DNA of 64,000 bases. It comes from Rhodobacterales bacterium. Lineage in GTDB: Bacteria; Pseudomonadota; Alphaproteobacteria; Rhodobacterales; Rhodobacteraceae. Location: contig JAPLPE010000034.1 of the NCBI GenBank assembly GCA_026400355.1, forward strand, positions 1 through 64,000. Direction: 5' to 3'. Shown in pieces: positions 7,941 to 21,396 of this stretch; positions within the stretch are counted from its first letter, which is position 1, and each line of letters starts with the position of its first letter. The notes under the pieces were generated by a model, which was not told where the DNA came from, did not search any database, and saw nothing but the letters and a program-made list of their open reading frames with translations. Made by a program: the position numbers and the translations under genes.

Positions 7941-8592
7941 TAATTGAGGGTGATGATGAGCCCGGTGGAGGAACCGCAGGCATCGTCGCCACAGACGGGC
8001 GTGATCCAGATTTCCCCGTCCCCGAACATCACGCCCTCGGCGTTGACGAAAAGCGTGTCGTAGGCTTGGGCGGCGAGTTCGGTGCGGGTAGCTTCGGGCA
8101 GGATCTTGTCGGAGTTGGCGATGAACCCGGATTCGTCTGCGATGTTGAAGCTTTGGTCGGCAGTGTGGACGGTACCCGTGCACCATCAACATCATCGTCC
8201 ATGCCTGTCTGATCTCCCTGGACAAACGCGACATGGCTCTCAAGAACAAGCGGGGGCCGTTCGATGTGCTGTTTTCGTGCAAGACGTGAGACGACCCGAC
8301 GCCGGTTGCGGCGATTGCCTAGGAGGTCGGCCCGACCGATTCCCTGCCTCGCCCGGCGGGTGCTCGATGAACCAAGCGAGGGTATCCAGCCGAATATCAA
8401 CCAGCAGATCGGGCGGGTCATCGCCAGCCTGCGGGACGAAGTCAAAATCGCCATCTTCCTGATCGAGCAGTCTTTCGATTTCGCCTTCGGACTTGCAAAC
8501 GAATTCGTTGCCCTGAACCGTGGCAGCGTCGTGTTCCTCGAACACAAGGCACATGCCAGCCACGAGAAACTGCTGGAACGCGTGTCGGTCTG
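7937..8592 (-). pseudogene. Decayed gene of unknown family
   Basis: The reverse strand holds protein-like pieces in different frames. FVVSDRHAFQQFLVAGMCLVFEEHDAATVQ up to IRLDTLAWFIEHPPGE lies at about 8592-8335. A middle piece ending ESHVAFVQGDQTGMDDDVDGARV covers about 8250-8175. An end piece from HTADQSFNIADESGFIANSD through FGDGEIWITPVCGDDACGSS to a stop at 7937-7939 covers about 8175-7937. At least two frameshifts separate them, so the original product of roughly 200 residues is broken. I do not recognise it. The C-terminal piece overlaps the rpe stop codon tail-to-tail. Confidence 0.5.
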
Positions 8593-8599
8593 AGACGAC

Positions 8600-8628
8600 A
8601 AAGGCCGCCGGATTGTCCGGCGGCCTTT
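8600..8628 (-). terminator. Terminator of the bchF-to-cycA superoperon
   Basis: A perfect 12-bp stem (AAAGGCCGCCGG at 8600-8611, CCGGCGGCCTTT at 8617-8628, 5-nt loop), 22 bases beyond the cycA stop. On the minus strand it ends in TTT. It is symmetric and could act both ways. Confidence 0.85.
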
Positions 8629-8650
8629 GCCATACACAAGGTCCCGCGGA

Positions 8651-9094
8651 TTACTGCGCGGCCGGGGCCGACAGTTGCACGAGATAGGCGTAGACGTTGT
8701 ACGCGTCTTCTTCTTTGCGAAGCTGGAACGCCATCTTGCCGCGGGCGCGATTGTCGTCAAGCTGTTCACGCAGATAGCCGGTCGGGTCCTGAACATAGGC
8801 CACAAAATGGGCCTCGTCCCAGACGGCGCCGGTGGCACCGAAGGCGATCATGGAATCGCCATACTCAAAACCTTCATAGGTGCCTGGCGTACGTCCGGGC
8901 ATCTGGTACAGGTTCGGGCCGGTCTTTGAGTTGCGGCCGGCAAGAACCTCGTCGCCATTCTGGACAACGTGGCAAGCCACGCAGTTACGCGCAAAAACCT
9001 CTTCGCCCGCTGCGGCATCACCTTGCGTTGATACCTGAGCAAAGGCGGGGGCCGACAAAAGCGCCATAGCGGCGGCAAGTGTCAGATGTTTCAT
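8651..9094 (-). CDS. cycA: Cytochrome c2, electron donor to the reaction centre
   Basis: A 147-residue periplasmic class I c-type cytochrome that re-reduces the photo-oxidised special pair. It has a Sec signal peptide (1-19, ending PAFA), a haem site CVACH (38-42) and the sixth-ligand methionine in ARGKMAFQL (M121). The segments AGRNSKTGPNLYQMPGRT and WDEAHFVAYVQDPT match Rhodobacter cytochrome c2. AAGGGAGA seven bases upstream supports the start. It is the last gene of the leftward superoperon, 143 bases after hemA, and the gap is long enough for its own promoter. A terminator follows. Confidence 0.9.
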   Translation of the reverse strand: MKHLTLAAAMALLSAPAFAQVSTQGDAAAGEEVFARNCVACHVVQNGDEVLAGRNSKTGPNLYQMPGRTPGTYEGFEYGDSMIAFGATGAVWDEAHFVAYVQDPTGYLREQLDDNRARGKMAFQLRKEEDAYNVYAYLVQLSAPAAQ

Positions 9095-9237
9095 TCGGAA
9101 GTCTCCCTTGTGATGAGTTTGGCGGTCCGGCCGCTTTTCCGGATCGCCCTTGACCGTGAGCCCCAGTCAAACCGTAGAATAGAGGAAGTTGACCGATGGT
9201 CCACCCCCCCCAAAGAAAGATAGGTGCGCCTTGGACT

Positions 9238-10455
9238 TCAGGCGACGGCGTGGGCGATGGCGCACTGTTTCCACAGGCTGGTCAGAGCCGCCACAAGGTG
9301 GTCGATATCGGCATCGGTATGCAGCGGTGACGGCGTAAAGCGAAGCCGCTCGGTCCCCTTCGGCACGGTCGGATAGTTGATTGGCTGCACATAAATCCCC
9401 CATTCCCGCATGAGGTAATCAGCCAGCATCCGGGTCTTGACCGGGTCCTTGATGAGGACCGGCACGATGTGGCTGTCGTTCTTCATGTGAGGGATGCCGG
9501 CCCGGTCGAGTGCTGCCCGCAGGCGTGCCACCTGACGGCGCTGTTGGGCCCGCTCGATCTCGGACACTTTCAGGTGAGCGATTGACGTCCGGGCTGCTGC
9601 GGCAACGGCCGGCGGCAGCGCGGTGGTGAAGATGAAGCCCGACGCAAACGACCGGATGAAGTCGCAGAGCGCGCCCGAGCCTGTGATATAGCCCCCGACA
9701 ACGCCAAAGGCCTTGCCCAGCGTGCCTTCGATCAGTGTGATGCGATCTGCAACGCCATCACGTTCCGACACGCCGCCACCGTGGGCGCCATACATGCCCA
9801 CGGCGTGAACCTCGTCCAGATAGGTCATGGCACCATATTTCTCGGCAACGTCGACGATGGCCTTGATCGGCGCGATATCGCCGTCCATCGAATAAACCGA
9901 TTCAAAGGCCACGATCTTGGGTGCATTGGCAGGCAGCGCCTTGAGCTTGGCTTCCAGGTCGGCCACGTCGTTGTGCTTCCAGATGACCTTGTGCGCACGC
10001 GAATGACGGATGCCTTCGATCATCGAGGCGTGGTTGCCCGAGTCCGACAGGATGATGCAGTCCTTGAGCCGCGCGCCGAGGCACGAGAGCGCCGCCCAGT
10101 TCGACACATAGCCCGAGGTGAACAGAAGCGCTGCTTCCTTGCCATGCAGACCGGCCAGTTCGCGTTCCAGCAGCAGGTGGTCGTGGTTGGTACCAGAAAT
10201 GTTGCGCGTGCCCCCCGAGCCGGTTCCGGTGCGGCGGACGGCTTCGCACATCGCCTCGATGACCTTGGGGTGCTGGCCCATGCCAAGGTAGTCGTTCGAA
10301 CACCAGACCGTGACGTCGCTCACGCCGTCTTTCGTATGACGTCCGGCTTTGGGGAACTTGCCCGCCTTGCGTTCGAGTTCAGCGAAATAGCGGTAGTTGC
10401 CTTCGGCCTTGAGCGCGTCCAGCTGTTCGTTGAAAAGGGCATCAAAGTTCATCAC
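9238..10455 (-). CDS. hemA: 5-aminolevulinate synthase
   Basis: A 405-residue pyridoxal-phosphate enzyme that condenses glycine and succinyl-CoA to 5-aminolevulinate, the first committed step of tetrapyrrole (haem and bacteriochlorophyll) synthesis by the C4 route of alphaproteobacteria. Key motifs are [25 protein letters not shown], the cofactor Asp region [13 protein letters not shown] and the Schiff-base lysine in EGTLGKAFG. The start codon overlaps the puhE stop by 4 bases (ATGA), so the two are translationally coupled. Rhodobacter species carry a second isozyme, hemT, which is not seen here. Confidence 0.96.
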   Translation of the reverse strand: MMNFDALFNEQLDALKAEGNYRYFAELERKAGKFPKAGRHTKDGVSDVTVWCSNDYLGMGQHPKVIEAMCEAVRRTGTGSGGTRNISGTNHDHLLLERELAGLHGKEAALLFTSGYVSNWAALSCLGARLKDCIILSDSGNHASMIEGIRHSRAHKVIWKHNDVADLEAKLKALPANAPKIVAFESVYSMDGDIAPIKAIVDVAEKYGAMTYLDEVHAVGMYGAHGGGVSERDGVADRITLIEGTLGKAFGVVGGYITGSGALCDFIRSFASGFIFTTALPPAVAAAARTSIAHLKVSEIERAQQRRQVARLRAALDRAGIPHMKNDSHIVPVLIKDPVKTRMLADYLMREWGIYVQPINYPTVPKGTERLRFTPSPLHTDADIDHLVAALTSLWKQCAIAHAVA

Positions 10456-11255
10456 AGTGTCTTTCTGCTTTGGTCATTCGCGTGTGACTTGTGGTCCGGC
10501 AGCATCCACCGCCAGAGTTTTGCATCCGGCAGCGGCACCACCATCAGCCAGTGTTCAAGAAGAGCAAGCGCGGACAGCGCTGCGAGGAGTGTAAAGGTTG
10601 CGTCTTCGACCGGGTCTTTGAGCGAGATCAATCTTTCGACGAAACAGCCGACGGCAAACGTCAGAAGCGTGATCGAAAGCGCAAAGACCGGAGTGACCGG
10701 GCCCTTCCGGAAGTATCCCTTCAGATGCACGAGCCGCATCGGGATGAATTCGAGATTGATCCGAGGAACGCCCAGGAAAAGGTTCAGCTTGGCCGAGACG
10801 CGGGCGATGTAGAGCACAAGATAGGTCCAGAGGGCGACATTGTTCGTCTCGCCCCGCGATATCAGGACCATTCCGAAAAGGCCCGCCGTCAGCGCCATTT
10901 CATGATGTGCCACGGTATTCCAGGCCCGCCAAAAGCGCACCCCGCCAGAAAGTCCCGGCGGACAGGGGCGTCGTTCCGGGCCGGTCACGATCCCTGCAAG
11001 GAAGGCGAGCTCGATCCAGCCCCAGATCGCCAGCGCACCCAGAAAACCCGCATAGACGGCAGCGACGCTCTGTCCGGGCAAGGACATGATGACGCCCGCC
11101 ACCCCAAGCGCGAGCATCGGAATACCCGCCAGCACGACCATACCATGTGCTGCGCCGCCCTGCCTGTCGGCCCAGCGGACGGCAAGCAGGATCATCCCGG
11201 TGAAGAACCACCAGAGGAAGATCGCGATGATTGCCAGAGTCAGCGGGTGGCTCAT
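10452..11255 (-). CDS. puhE: Photosynthetic complex assembly protein PuhE
   Basis: A 267-residue inner-membrane protein (DUF3623 family) with about seven hydrophobic helices, starting [20 protein letters not shown]. PuhE is found only in PGCs and affects reaction-centre assembly and bacteriochlorophyll supply; its mechanism is not known. The ATG at 11253-11255 is chosen over one eight codons upstream because it gives the family's usual N-terminus. Its stop overlaps the hemA start, and acsF ends 69 bases upstream. Confidence 0.9.
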   Translation of the reverse strand: MSHPLTLAIIAIFLWWFFTGMILLAVRWADRQGGAAHGMVVLAGIPMLALGVAGVIMSLPGQSVAAVYAGFLGALAIWGWIELAFLAGIVTGPERRPCPPGLSGGVRFWRAWNTVAHHEMALTAGLFGMVLISRGETNNVALWTYLVLYIARVSAKLNLFLGVPRINLEFIPMRLVHLKGYFRKGPVTPVFALSITLLTFAVGCFVERLISLKDPVEDATFTLLAALSALALLEHWLMVVPLPDAKLWRWMLPDHKSHANDQSRKTL

Positions 11256-11324
11256 CTTCGGTTTCTTTGTTGTCCACATACCTCGGGGGGCCGAAGGCGG
11301 GGGGCAGAGCCCCCCTCCACGGTG

Positions 11325-12458
11325 TCAGTAGGCAGGTTGCAGGCGCGGATTGTCCGGTACCTGATTCGGGATGGACGGGATCGTCAGGAGCGAGATGAAG
11401 GCGACTGCCGCCTTGGCCGACCCGGCCTGCCGCTTGAACCAGCCGCCGATACCGCCTTGCTTGCGGCCCTGAGCGATCTGGTGGTTGGCAGCTTCGATGC
11501 GGTCAAGGTTCGGCTGCCAGCGGGGGCTGTCGATATCCAGCGTCAGCGGGAACACCTGCCGCGAGATCTCGCTCGTCTTCTGGAAGACGTCATAGCCGTA
11601 CTGCTTGGGATCAACGCCCAATGCGGCGTGGAAGGCCGGGCGCTGGTGATCACGCACGCTCATCGTCGAATAGACAGCGGTCAGGAAGAACTTGATCCAG
11701 AGCTTGTTGACGCCTGAGGTCAGCTTCGGGTCTGTCTTCATCAGGAGAGCAAAGGCTTCGCCGTGGCGGAACTCGTCGTTGCACCATTCACGGAACCATT
11801 TGAAGATCGGATGGAACCGCAGTTCCGGGTTCTTTTCGAGGTGGCGATAGATCGTGATGTACCGGGCGTAGCCGATCTTCTCGCTCAGATAAGTCGCGTA
11901 GTAGATGAACTTGGGCCGGAAGTAGGTGTACTTCTTGGCTTGGGTAAGGAAGCCAAGGTTCACCGCGATCCCGGCTTCACGCAGGGCGTCGTTGATGAAA
12001 CCGGCATGTCGGGCCTCATCCCGGGCCATAAGCTGGAAGAGGGTCGTGATGTCCTCGTTCTTGCCGCGACGCTTCATTTCCTTGTAGAGCACGCAGCCCG
12101 AAAACTCGGCCGTGCACGAGGAGATCAGAAAGTCGATGAACTCGGCCTTCAGTTTCGGCTCCATCCCGTCCCAGTCGATATGGTCCCAGTCGGCGTTTTT
12201 CTTGAAATGGCCCTTGTTGGGGTCTGCCTTCATCTCGTTGATGAGGGCGTCCCAGGTGGTGCGGACCGAAGAGACGTCGATGGCGTCCATCTCGTCATAG
12301 TTGGTGGTGTAGAAGCGCGGGGTCAGCAGCGTGTTCTGCAGGGCGACTCGGGTCGCGCTTTCGCTGTCGACGACTTCCTGCCGTTCAAGCGCCTCTTCGG
12401 CGGTGGTTGCGTCGGCAGAGTGGAGGGGGGCCAGATCGGCCTTGACGTGCGCGTTCAT
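11325..12458 (-). CDS. acsF: Mg-protoporphyrin IX monomethyl ester oxidative cyclase, aerobic
   Basis: A 377-residue di-iron enzyme that forms the fifth (E) ring of bacteriochlorophyll using O2. The two iron-binding ExxH stretches are visible as RDEARHAGF and CNDEFRHGEAF, within the family block YARYITIYRHLEKNPELRFHPIFKWF. It lies in the superoperon between puhE and bciE and overlaps bciE by 4 bases. The presence of AcsF and the absence of bchE from this window suggest that pigment synthesis can proceed with oxygen. Confidence 0.95.
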   Translation of the reverse strand: MNAHVKADLAPLHSADATTAEEALERQEVVDSESATRVALQNTLLTPRFYTTNYDEMDAIDVSSVRTTWDALINEMKADPNKGHFKKNADWDHIDWDGMEPKLKAEFIDFLISSCTAEFSGCVLYKEMKRRGKNEDITTLFQLMARDEARHAGFINDALREAGIAVNLGFLTQAKKYTYFRPKFIYYATYLSEKIGYARYITIYRHLEKNPELRFHPIFKWFREWCNDEFRHGEAFALLMKTDPKLTSGVNKLWIKFFLTAVYSTMSVRDHQRPAFHAALGVDPKQYGYDVFQKTSEISRQVFPLTLDIDSPRWQPNLDRIEAANHQIAQGRKQGGIGGWFKRQAGSAKAAVAFISLLTIPSIPNQVPDNPRLQPAY

Positions 12459-12751
12459 GCCATCACCTCGTCAGAGAAGGAAAATTCGCAAAGTTCCATG
12501 AATTCGAAATCGCCCGTGGCCCGGGTCCAGAGCTGTTCAAGCTTGGAGGCGCGGGTGATGATGGCGGTGCGCTTTTCCTCGATCACCTCGCCATAGGGCG
12601 CCATGATCTCTGGCCCTTGGACCAGCACAGAGTCGCCCGGATAGACGACGGCGCCGTTTTCGAATTTCACATGTGCGGACAGCTCGTCAAACCGGTGACT
12701 GACCGTCACGGTGCAGGGGGCTGTTTCTTTCGTCCTTGTCAGAAGTCCCAT
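12455..12751 (-). CDS. bciE: BciE, accessory subunit of the alphaproteobacterial aerobic cyclase
   Basis: A 98-residue soluble protein starting MGLLTRTKETAPCTVTVSHR, with a small beta-rich central part (VVYPGDSVLVQGPEI). A short gene at this place, between acsF and puhC, was shown in Rhodobacter sphaeroides to encode BciE, which AcsF of this group needs for activity. The assignment rests on size, position, overlap with acsF and general fit; I could not align it. The coupled ATGA junction supports equimolar synthesis with AcsF. Confidence 0.75.
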   Translation of the reverse strand: MGLLTRTKETAPCTVTVSHRFDELSAHVKFENGAVVYPGDSVLVQGPEIMAPYGEVIEEKRTAIITRASKLEQLWTRATGDFEFMELCEFSFSDEVMA

Positions 12752-12786
12752 GTCTTTGTTCCCTTTTTCGCAATTCCAGCCGGGGG

Positions 12787-13266
12787 CTAACCGGCCGGAT
12801 TCCAGTCCACGATCCGCGCGAAGGCGGCAGCATTGTCGGCGCCATATCCTGTCACCTCGACCGCCATTCCGGTCTTGTCGTCGATGATCGCGATATGTCC
12901 GTCTTCCCGGCGCACGACGCGCACCGGGTCATTTCCTTTAATGTCGCCAAGCTGGCGGGCGCGGTCGATCATGCGGCCCATGACGCCGATGAAGCCGGCC
13001 TTGTCGTCCGATGACAGCGCGATCTGCGCGCCTGTGGCCGCATCGGTCACGACGTAGAGCCCGCTGCGTTCGCCTGTCAGGATCACCTGGCGTTCAGCGG
13101 CGATGGGCGCGCGTTCAAGAACGCCTTCCATCGGACGGTTGGTGAGGCGGGCAAAGGCGGCAAGTGCGATTGTCCCGATCATCAGGGCGAACATCGCCTG
13201 CACAAGGAACCGGGGGACCAGTTCCTTGTTGTCGGGGTGACGCATCCGGATTTGTTCGATTGCCAT
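12787..13266 (-). CDS. puhC: Photosynthetic complex assembly protein PuhC
   Basis: A 159-residue protein with one membrane anchor (about 20-40, FLVQAMFALMIGTIALAAF) and a periplasmic domain ending FARIVDWNPAG. PuhC takes part in reorganising RC-LH1 during assembly. It lies 12 bases downstream of puhB. Length and topology are normal for the family. Confidence 0.9.
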   Translation of the reverse strand: MAIEQIRMRHPDNKELVPRFLVQAMFALMIGTIALAAFARLTNRPMEGVLERAPIAAERQVILTGERSGLYVVTDAATGAQIALSSDDKAGFIGVMGRMIDRARQLGDIKGNDPVRVVRREDGHIAIIDDKTGMAVEVTGYGADNAAAFARIVDWNPAG

Positions 13267-13278
13267 GACGGTACGCTC

Positions 13279-13914
13279 CTATTCTGCGGCGACGGCGATG
13301 CCGCCGGACTGGATGCGGTGGTCCTGTGTCTGCGAGATCCGGGTTTCGGCTGCTTCGGCAAAAAGCTCGGCAACCTTGCGGGCATCAGCGATGCAGCGCA
13401 GCGCGGGCTGGGGCCGGGCAATGTACCAGGGGCGGATATGCGGCCAAGTCATCAGGTAGGAAAGCTTGGTCGGGCCGATGAGTTCAAAGGCGATGGTCCC
13501 GGTCCCGCTCTTGCGCAGATCAAGATCGGCATTGCCGATCCACTGGTACGGAAGGTTGAGCGTCATAGTCAGCGCCGCGCCGATGCGCATGCCGACACGC
13601 TTGTTCGTAAGGGTATAGACCGTTGCACGGGCCTGCACCCACGCATAGCCGTAGATCAGACCGCAGGCGGCCAGCCCGATGACAATGAACGGAACGGCGT
13701 GGGCCAGCGCGATCGGCAGGGGATAGATTGCCGAAGACACGGCAGCGCGCCAGATCGCCAGAAAGACAAAGTAGCCGGTCACCCAGCGCAGGCCGAGCGA
13801 TTCCTTGGCCAGCGCCCAAGCGTCGGGTGCGCCCTGCCAGAGGATGCGCTCTCCGTCGGGGAGCTTTTCCGGCAGTCCCCTTACCGGTTCAAAGTTGAAG
13901 TCGTCGTGGCTCAT
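13279..13914 (-). CDS. puhB: Photosynthetic complex assembly protein PuhB
   Basis: A 211-residue inner-membrane protein starting MSHDDFNFEPVRGLP. A short cytoplasmic lead (ERILWQGAPDAWALAKES) is followed by helices at about 45-65 and 75-95, then a bacterial PH-like domain (VYTLTNKRVGMRIGAALTMT, about 110-170). PuhB dimers assist reaction-centre assembly. An in-frame ATG 16 codons upstream is possible, but MSHDDF is the usual family start. It lies between puhA and puhC. Confidence 0.9.
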   Translation of the reverse strand: MSHDDFNFEPVRGLPEKLPDGERILWQGAPDAWALAKESLGLRWVTGYFVFLAIWRAAVSSAIYPLPIALAHAVPFIVIGLAACGLIYGYAWVQARATVYTLTNKRVGMRIGAALTMTLNLPYQWIGNADLDLRKSGTGTIAFELIGPTKLSYLMTWPHIRPWYIARPQPALRCIADARKVAELFAEAAETRISQTQDHRIQSGGIAVAAE

Positions 13915-13988
13915 GTTGTTCGCTCCTTCCGCGTTCCCCGGCGGATGTTTGAACCGTCCCACTGGCTGGGCGGGACGGCCAGATTGGT

Positions 13989-14765
13989 CTAGATCGCCGG
14001 TTCAAGCCGGTCAGGGGAGGCGTAGAGCGTGCCGCCCGCGTAGTAGCCCGTGATCTTGTCTTCTTCGAGCAGGGTCACTTCGTCCGGTGACTTGATCTGC
14101 GGTATGCCTTCAAAGTTGTGGGCATAGAGCGAGCGCACGACGACACGGTTGTCCTTGATCCTTGTCATGTTGATCGGGACAAGACGGGTCTTTCCGCTAC
14201 CTTCGGGATTAAGGTCCACGGTCAGGTAGCGGACCATGTTTTCCGGCACATCGACCCAGAGGTCGATGATGCGCCCTACAACATTGCCGTCACCACCGAC
14301 CACGACCTTGCCGCGTGGGTCACGCCCGGCCGAGACACGGAAGGCCGACAGGGTCGACATCGGCCGGATCTTGGGATGGCCGTGCGCATCAATCTCGGGC
14401 ACATCGCGGCGGTTCGCCCAAGAGGCGGGGCCAACGCCATCCAGCATCGGATCGCCGGTCGGCACATAGGGCGAGCCTGCCGATTTCGACGTGCGAGCCA
14501 ATGCCAGATCGGTGCGGTCAAGACGTTGTCCGGAGGGCACAGTCAATTCGCCTCGGCCATGGGGGAGGTAGAAGGTCTTGTCCTTGCTTGGAACAGGGAA
14601 CGGCCCCTGATTGATGGCCTTGTTGCCGTCTTCATCCACAAGAGGGAAGCCTTCGCGCATGTTTTCGGTTTGAAGGTAGAAGATCAGACCGGCGAAGAAG
14701 ATCCAGAACATCCAGAGCGCGATGAGCGCCAGGTCCACGTTGCCGAAGAAAGTCACACCAACCAT
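13989..14765 (-). CDS. puhA: Reaction centre subunit H
   Basis: The 258-residue H subunit caps the cytoplasmic face of the LM core and controls proton uptake to quinone B. It has one membrane helix (about 10-32, [20 protein letters not shown]), then the conserved [11 protein letters not shown] and [11 protein letters not shown], and a PRC-barrel domain (about 140-250; [21 protein letters not shown]). The start [11 protein letters not shown] is preferred over an ATG 25 codons upstream, which would cover the gap after lhaA. Confidence 0.97.
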   Translation of the reverse strand: MVGVTFFGNVDLALIALWMFWIFFAGLIFYLQTENMREGFPLVDEDGNKAINQGPFPVPSKDKTFYLPHGRGELTVPSGQRLDRTDLALARTSKSAGSPYVPTGDPMLDGVGPASWANRRDVPEIDAHGHPKIRPMSTLSAFRVSAGRDPRGKVVVGGDGNVVGRIIDLWVDVPENMVRYLTVDLNPEGSGKTRLVPINMTRIKDNRVVVRSLYAHNFEGIPQIKSPDEVTLLEEDKITGYYAGGTLYASPDRLEPAI

Positions 14766-14784
14766 TGTCGTTATCCTCCGTTGG

Positions 14785-16215
14785 TCAGGTCGGGAAATCG
14801 GACAGCTCGAGCTTGACCGATTTTCCCGAATCCATCGCACGGGCCCTTACCAACGGGCCGAGTGCGACGAGGGTGATGAAAAGAAGGCCGATCTCGATCT
14901 GGTAAACGACCGAATAGCCGGTGGCAGACGTGGCGAGCGCCTCTCCGAACACGCCGTTCCCGGCGGCGTGGTTGACGAGGTCACGCAAGGCGCCCCCGAT
15001 CAGGATAGAAAGCCCGGCCCCGGTGGCCTGCGCAGCCCCCCAGGCACCAAGGGCCAGGCCGCGACCCGCGTTGCCTTGCACCGGCATCGTCATGGCTGCA
15101 GTCAGAAGTGCGACCGAGAAAAGGCCGCCGCCGAAACCAATAAGAATGGCACCGACGTAAAAGATCGTGACCGACCCGAAGGGGGCGGCAAAAATCACGC
15201 AGGTAAAGGCGGCGATCCCGGCAAGGATGCCCCGCGCGGCCATGCGATAGGGGTCGATCCCGCCGGCAAGCCAGCGGGCGGCAAGACCGAAGCCGGCCAG
15301 CGCCCCAAGGGCCCACATCGCCGTCAGAAGCGTGGTCGCAGCCACGGGCAGGCCCATCACTTCGCCGCCATAGGGCTCAAGCAGAACGTCCTGCATGTTA
15401 AACGCCAACGCGCCAAAGAACACGACGGCAAGGATGCGTCCCGCATCGCCGCCGCTGGCGAAATCGGCCCAGGCTTCGCGGAAGGTCGGTCCCTTGGACT
15501 CGCGTTCGGCCTTGGTCATCGGGGAAAGCTTTTCCTGCTTCCAGAGCGCGATCAGGTTCAGAACGATCGTCACCACAGCCGTGCCCTGAACGATCTGCAC
15601 CAGCCGCAGCGCCGAGAAGTCACGCAGCAGCGTGCCGAGGATGATTGCCGAAAACACCATCCCGATCAGGTACATGACGTAAAGAAGAGCCACGACCTTT
15701 GGCCGGGTTTCCTCGGTCGCGCGGTCGGCAGCAAGGGCAAGGCCGGCCGTCTGCGTCATGCTCATTCCGAGACCAGTCAGTAGGAAGGCAAGGGCTGCGC
15801 CGACATAACCCGCCCAACCAGCGTCGATGGCGTGATCACCTGACAACACGAGAAGTGCCATGGGCATGATCGCAAGACCGCCGAACTGCCAGAGGGATCC
15901 GAACCAGAGGTAGGGGACGCGCTTCCACCCGATGGCGGACCGGTGATTGTCAGACCGAAAGCCCAGAAGGGCGCGGAACGGGGCGACCAGAACGGGAATG
16001 GCGATCATCAGCGCAACGATGGTCGCCGGGACGTGAAGCTCAACGATCATCACACGGTTCAATGTGCCCAGAAGCAGGACCTGCGCCATGCCGACCGATA
16101 TCTGGAACAGCGACAGCCGAAGAAGCTGGTTCATCGGCAGCTGGTCGCTGGCCGCATCTGCAAACGGCAGGTAGTGGTAGGCAAACCGGTGGATGTCCTT
16201 GGCCTTGAAGATCAT
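14785..16215 (-). CDS. lhaA: LH1 assembly factor LhaA (PucC/BCD-family transporter fold)
   Basis: A 476-residue, 12-helix membrane protein of the bacteriochlorophyll delivery (BCD) branch of the MFS, starting [20 protein letters not shown]. LhaA is needed for LH1 assembly, probably by passing pigment to the alpha and beta polypeptides. [25 protein letters not shown] is the family signature near the N-terminus. Its ATG overlaps the bchM stop by 4 bases, so a longer upstream reading is rejected. A second BCD member is at 28398. Confidence 0.92.
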   Translation of the reverse strand: MIFKAKDIHRFAYHYLPFADAASDQLPMNQLLRLSLFQISVGMAQVLLLGTLNRVMIVELHVPATIVALMIAIPVLVAPFRALLGFRSDNHRSAIGWKRVPYLWFGSLWQFGGLAIMPMALLVLSGDHAIDAGWAGYVGAALAFLLTGLGMSMTQTAGLALAADRATEETRPKVVALLYVMYLIGMVFSAIILGTLLRDFSALRLVQIVQGTAVVTIVLNLIALWKQEKLSPMTKAERESKGPTFREAWADFASGGDAGRILAVVFFGALAFNMQDVLLEPYGGEVMGLPVAATTLLTAMWALGALAGFGLAARWLAGGIDPYRMAARGILAGIAAFTCVIFAAPFGSVTIFYVGAILIGFGGGLFSVALLTAAMTMPVQGNAGRGLALGAWGAAQATGAGLSILIGGALRDLVNHAAGNGVFGEALATSATGYSVVYQIEIGLLFITLVALGPLVRARAMDSGKSVKLELSDFPT

Positions 16216-16904
16216 GCGCGATGCCCCTGAAAGACAAGCGCGGTCGAAATGTAGAAGCCGGACTTGACCCGTTCGATTTCCGCAATGCGCCCCGGAATCC
16301 CCGCCTTGCGCACCGCGCCGGCAATGCCGGCGGTGGTGTGCGGGATCATCGTGGGGGAGCGGTCGGACCGGGGGAAAAGCTTGCCCACATTCCACATGAT
16401 CATGAGGGCGGTGGTGCGCGGGGCGAGGGTAAAGACGAACTTGCCCGAAAGACGCGGGGCAACTTTGGCAAGGATGCCCGCCACATCTGGGGCGGAATAA
16501 TAGATCATCGAATCCATGGCGAGCGCATGGTCGAACTGTCCCAACGCCGGGTCAGTCATGTCGCCAGCCCGCCAGTCGATCTGATCGGCCAGATGGGCGG
16601 GGGTGCGCTTGCGGGCGATGCCGATGAGCGACGGAGAAATGTCGATGGCGGTGACATGTGCCCCTCGTTCAGCCAGTTCAAGGGCCATGAGACCAGTGCC
16701 GCAGCCCGCATCAAGCACCCGCATACCCGTCAGGTCGGCGGACAGTTGGTCCAGCATCAGCGTGCGCATCCGGTTCCGGCCGGCGCGCACGGTGGCGCGG
16801 ATGCCGGAAACTGGCGCGTCCGAGGTCAGCTTTTCCCAAGTCTGGGTAGCTGTCCGGTCGAAGTAATCCTCGACCCTGGCGCGGGTTGCGGCGTAGTCAG
16901 CCAT
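16212..16904 (-). CDS. bchM: Mg-protoporphyrin IX O-methyltransferase
   Basis: A 230-residue SAM-dependent methyltransferase that methylates the C13 propionate of Mg-protoporphyrin IX, after Mg-chelatase and before the cyclase. The SAM motif I is MRVLDAGCGTGLMALELAERG (around residue 60), followed by VTAIDISPSLI. FDHALAMDSMIYY and LAPRTTALMIMWNVGKLFPRSDRSPT are family blocks. It lies 3 bases after bchL and is coupled to lhaA by an ATGA overlap. Confidence 0.95.
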   Translation of the reverse strand: MADYAATRARVEDYFDRTATQTWEKLTSDAPVSGIRATVRAGRNRMRTLMLDQLSADLTGMRVLDAGCGTGLMALELAERGAHVTAIDISPSLIGIARKRTPAHLADQIDWRAGDMTDPALGQFDHALAMDSMIYYSAPDVAGILAKVAPRLSGKFVFTLAPRTTALMIMWNVGKLFPRSDRSPTMIPHTTAGIAGAVRKAGIPGRIAEIERVKSGFYISTALVFQGHRA

Positions 16905-16907
16905 GGC

Positions 16908-21385
<4,478 letters not shown>

Positions 21386-21396
<11 letters not shown>

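Noticed and set aside
14722-15783. Plus-strand open frame opposite puhA and lhaA
   Set aside because: Charged low-complexity translation with no homology, opposite well-supported membrane protein genes.
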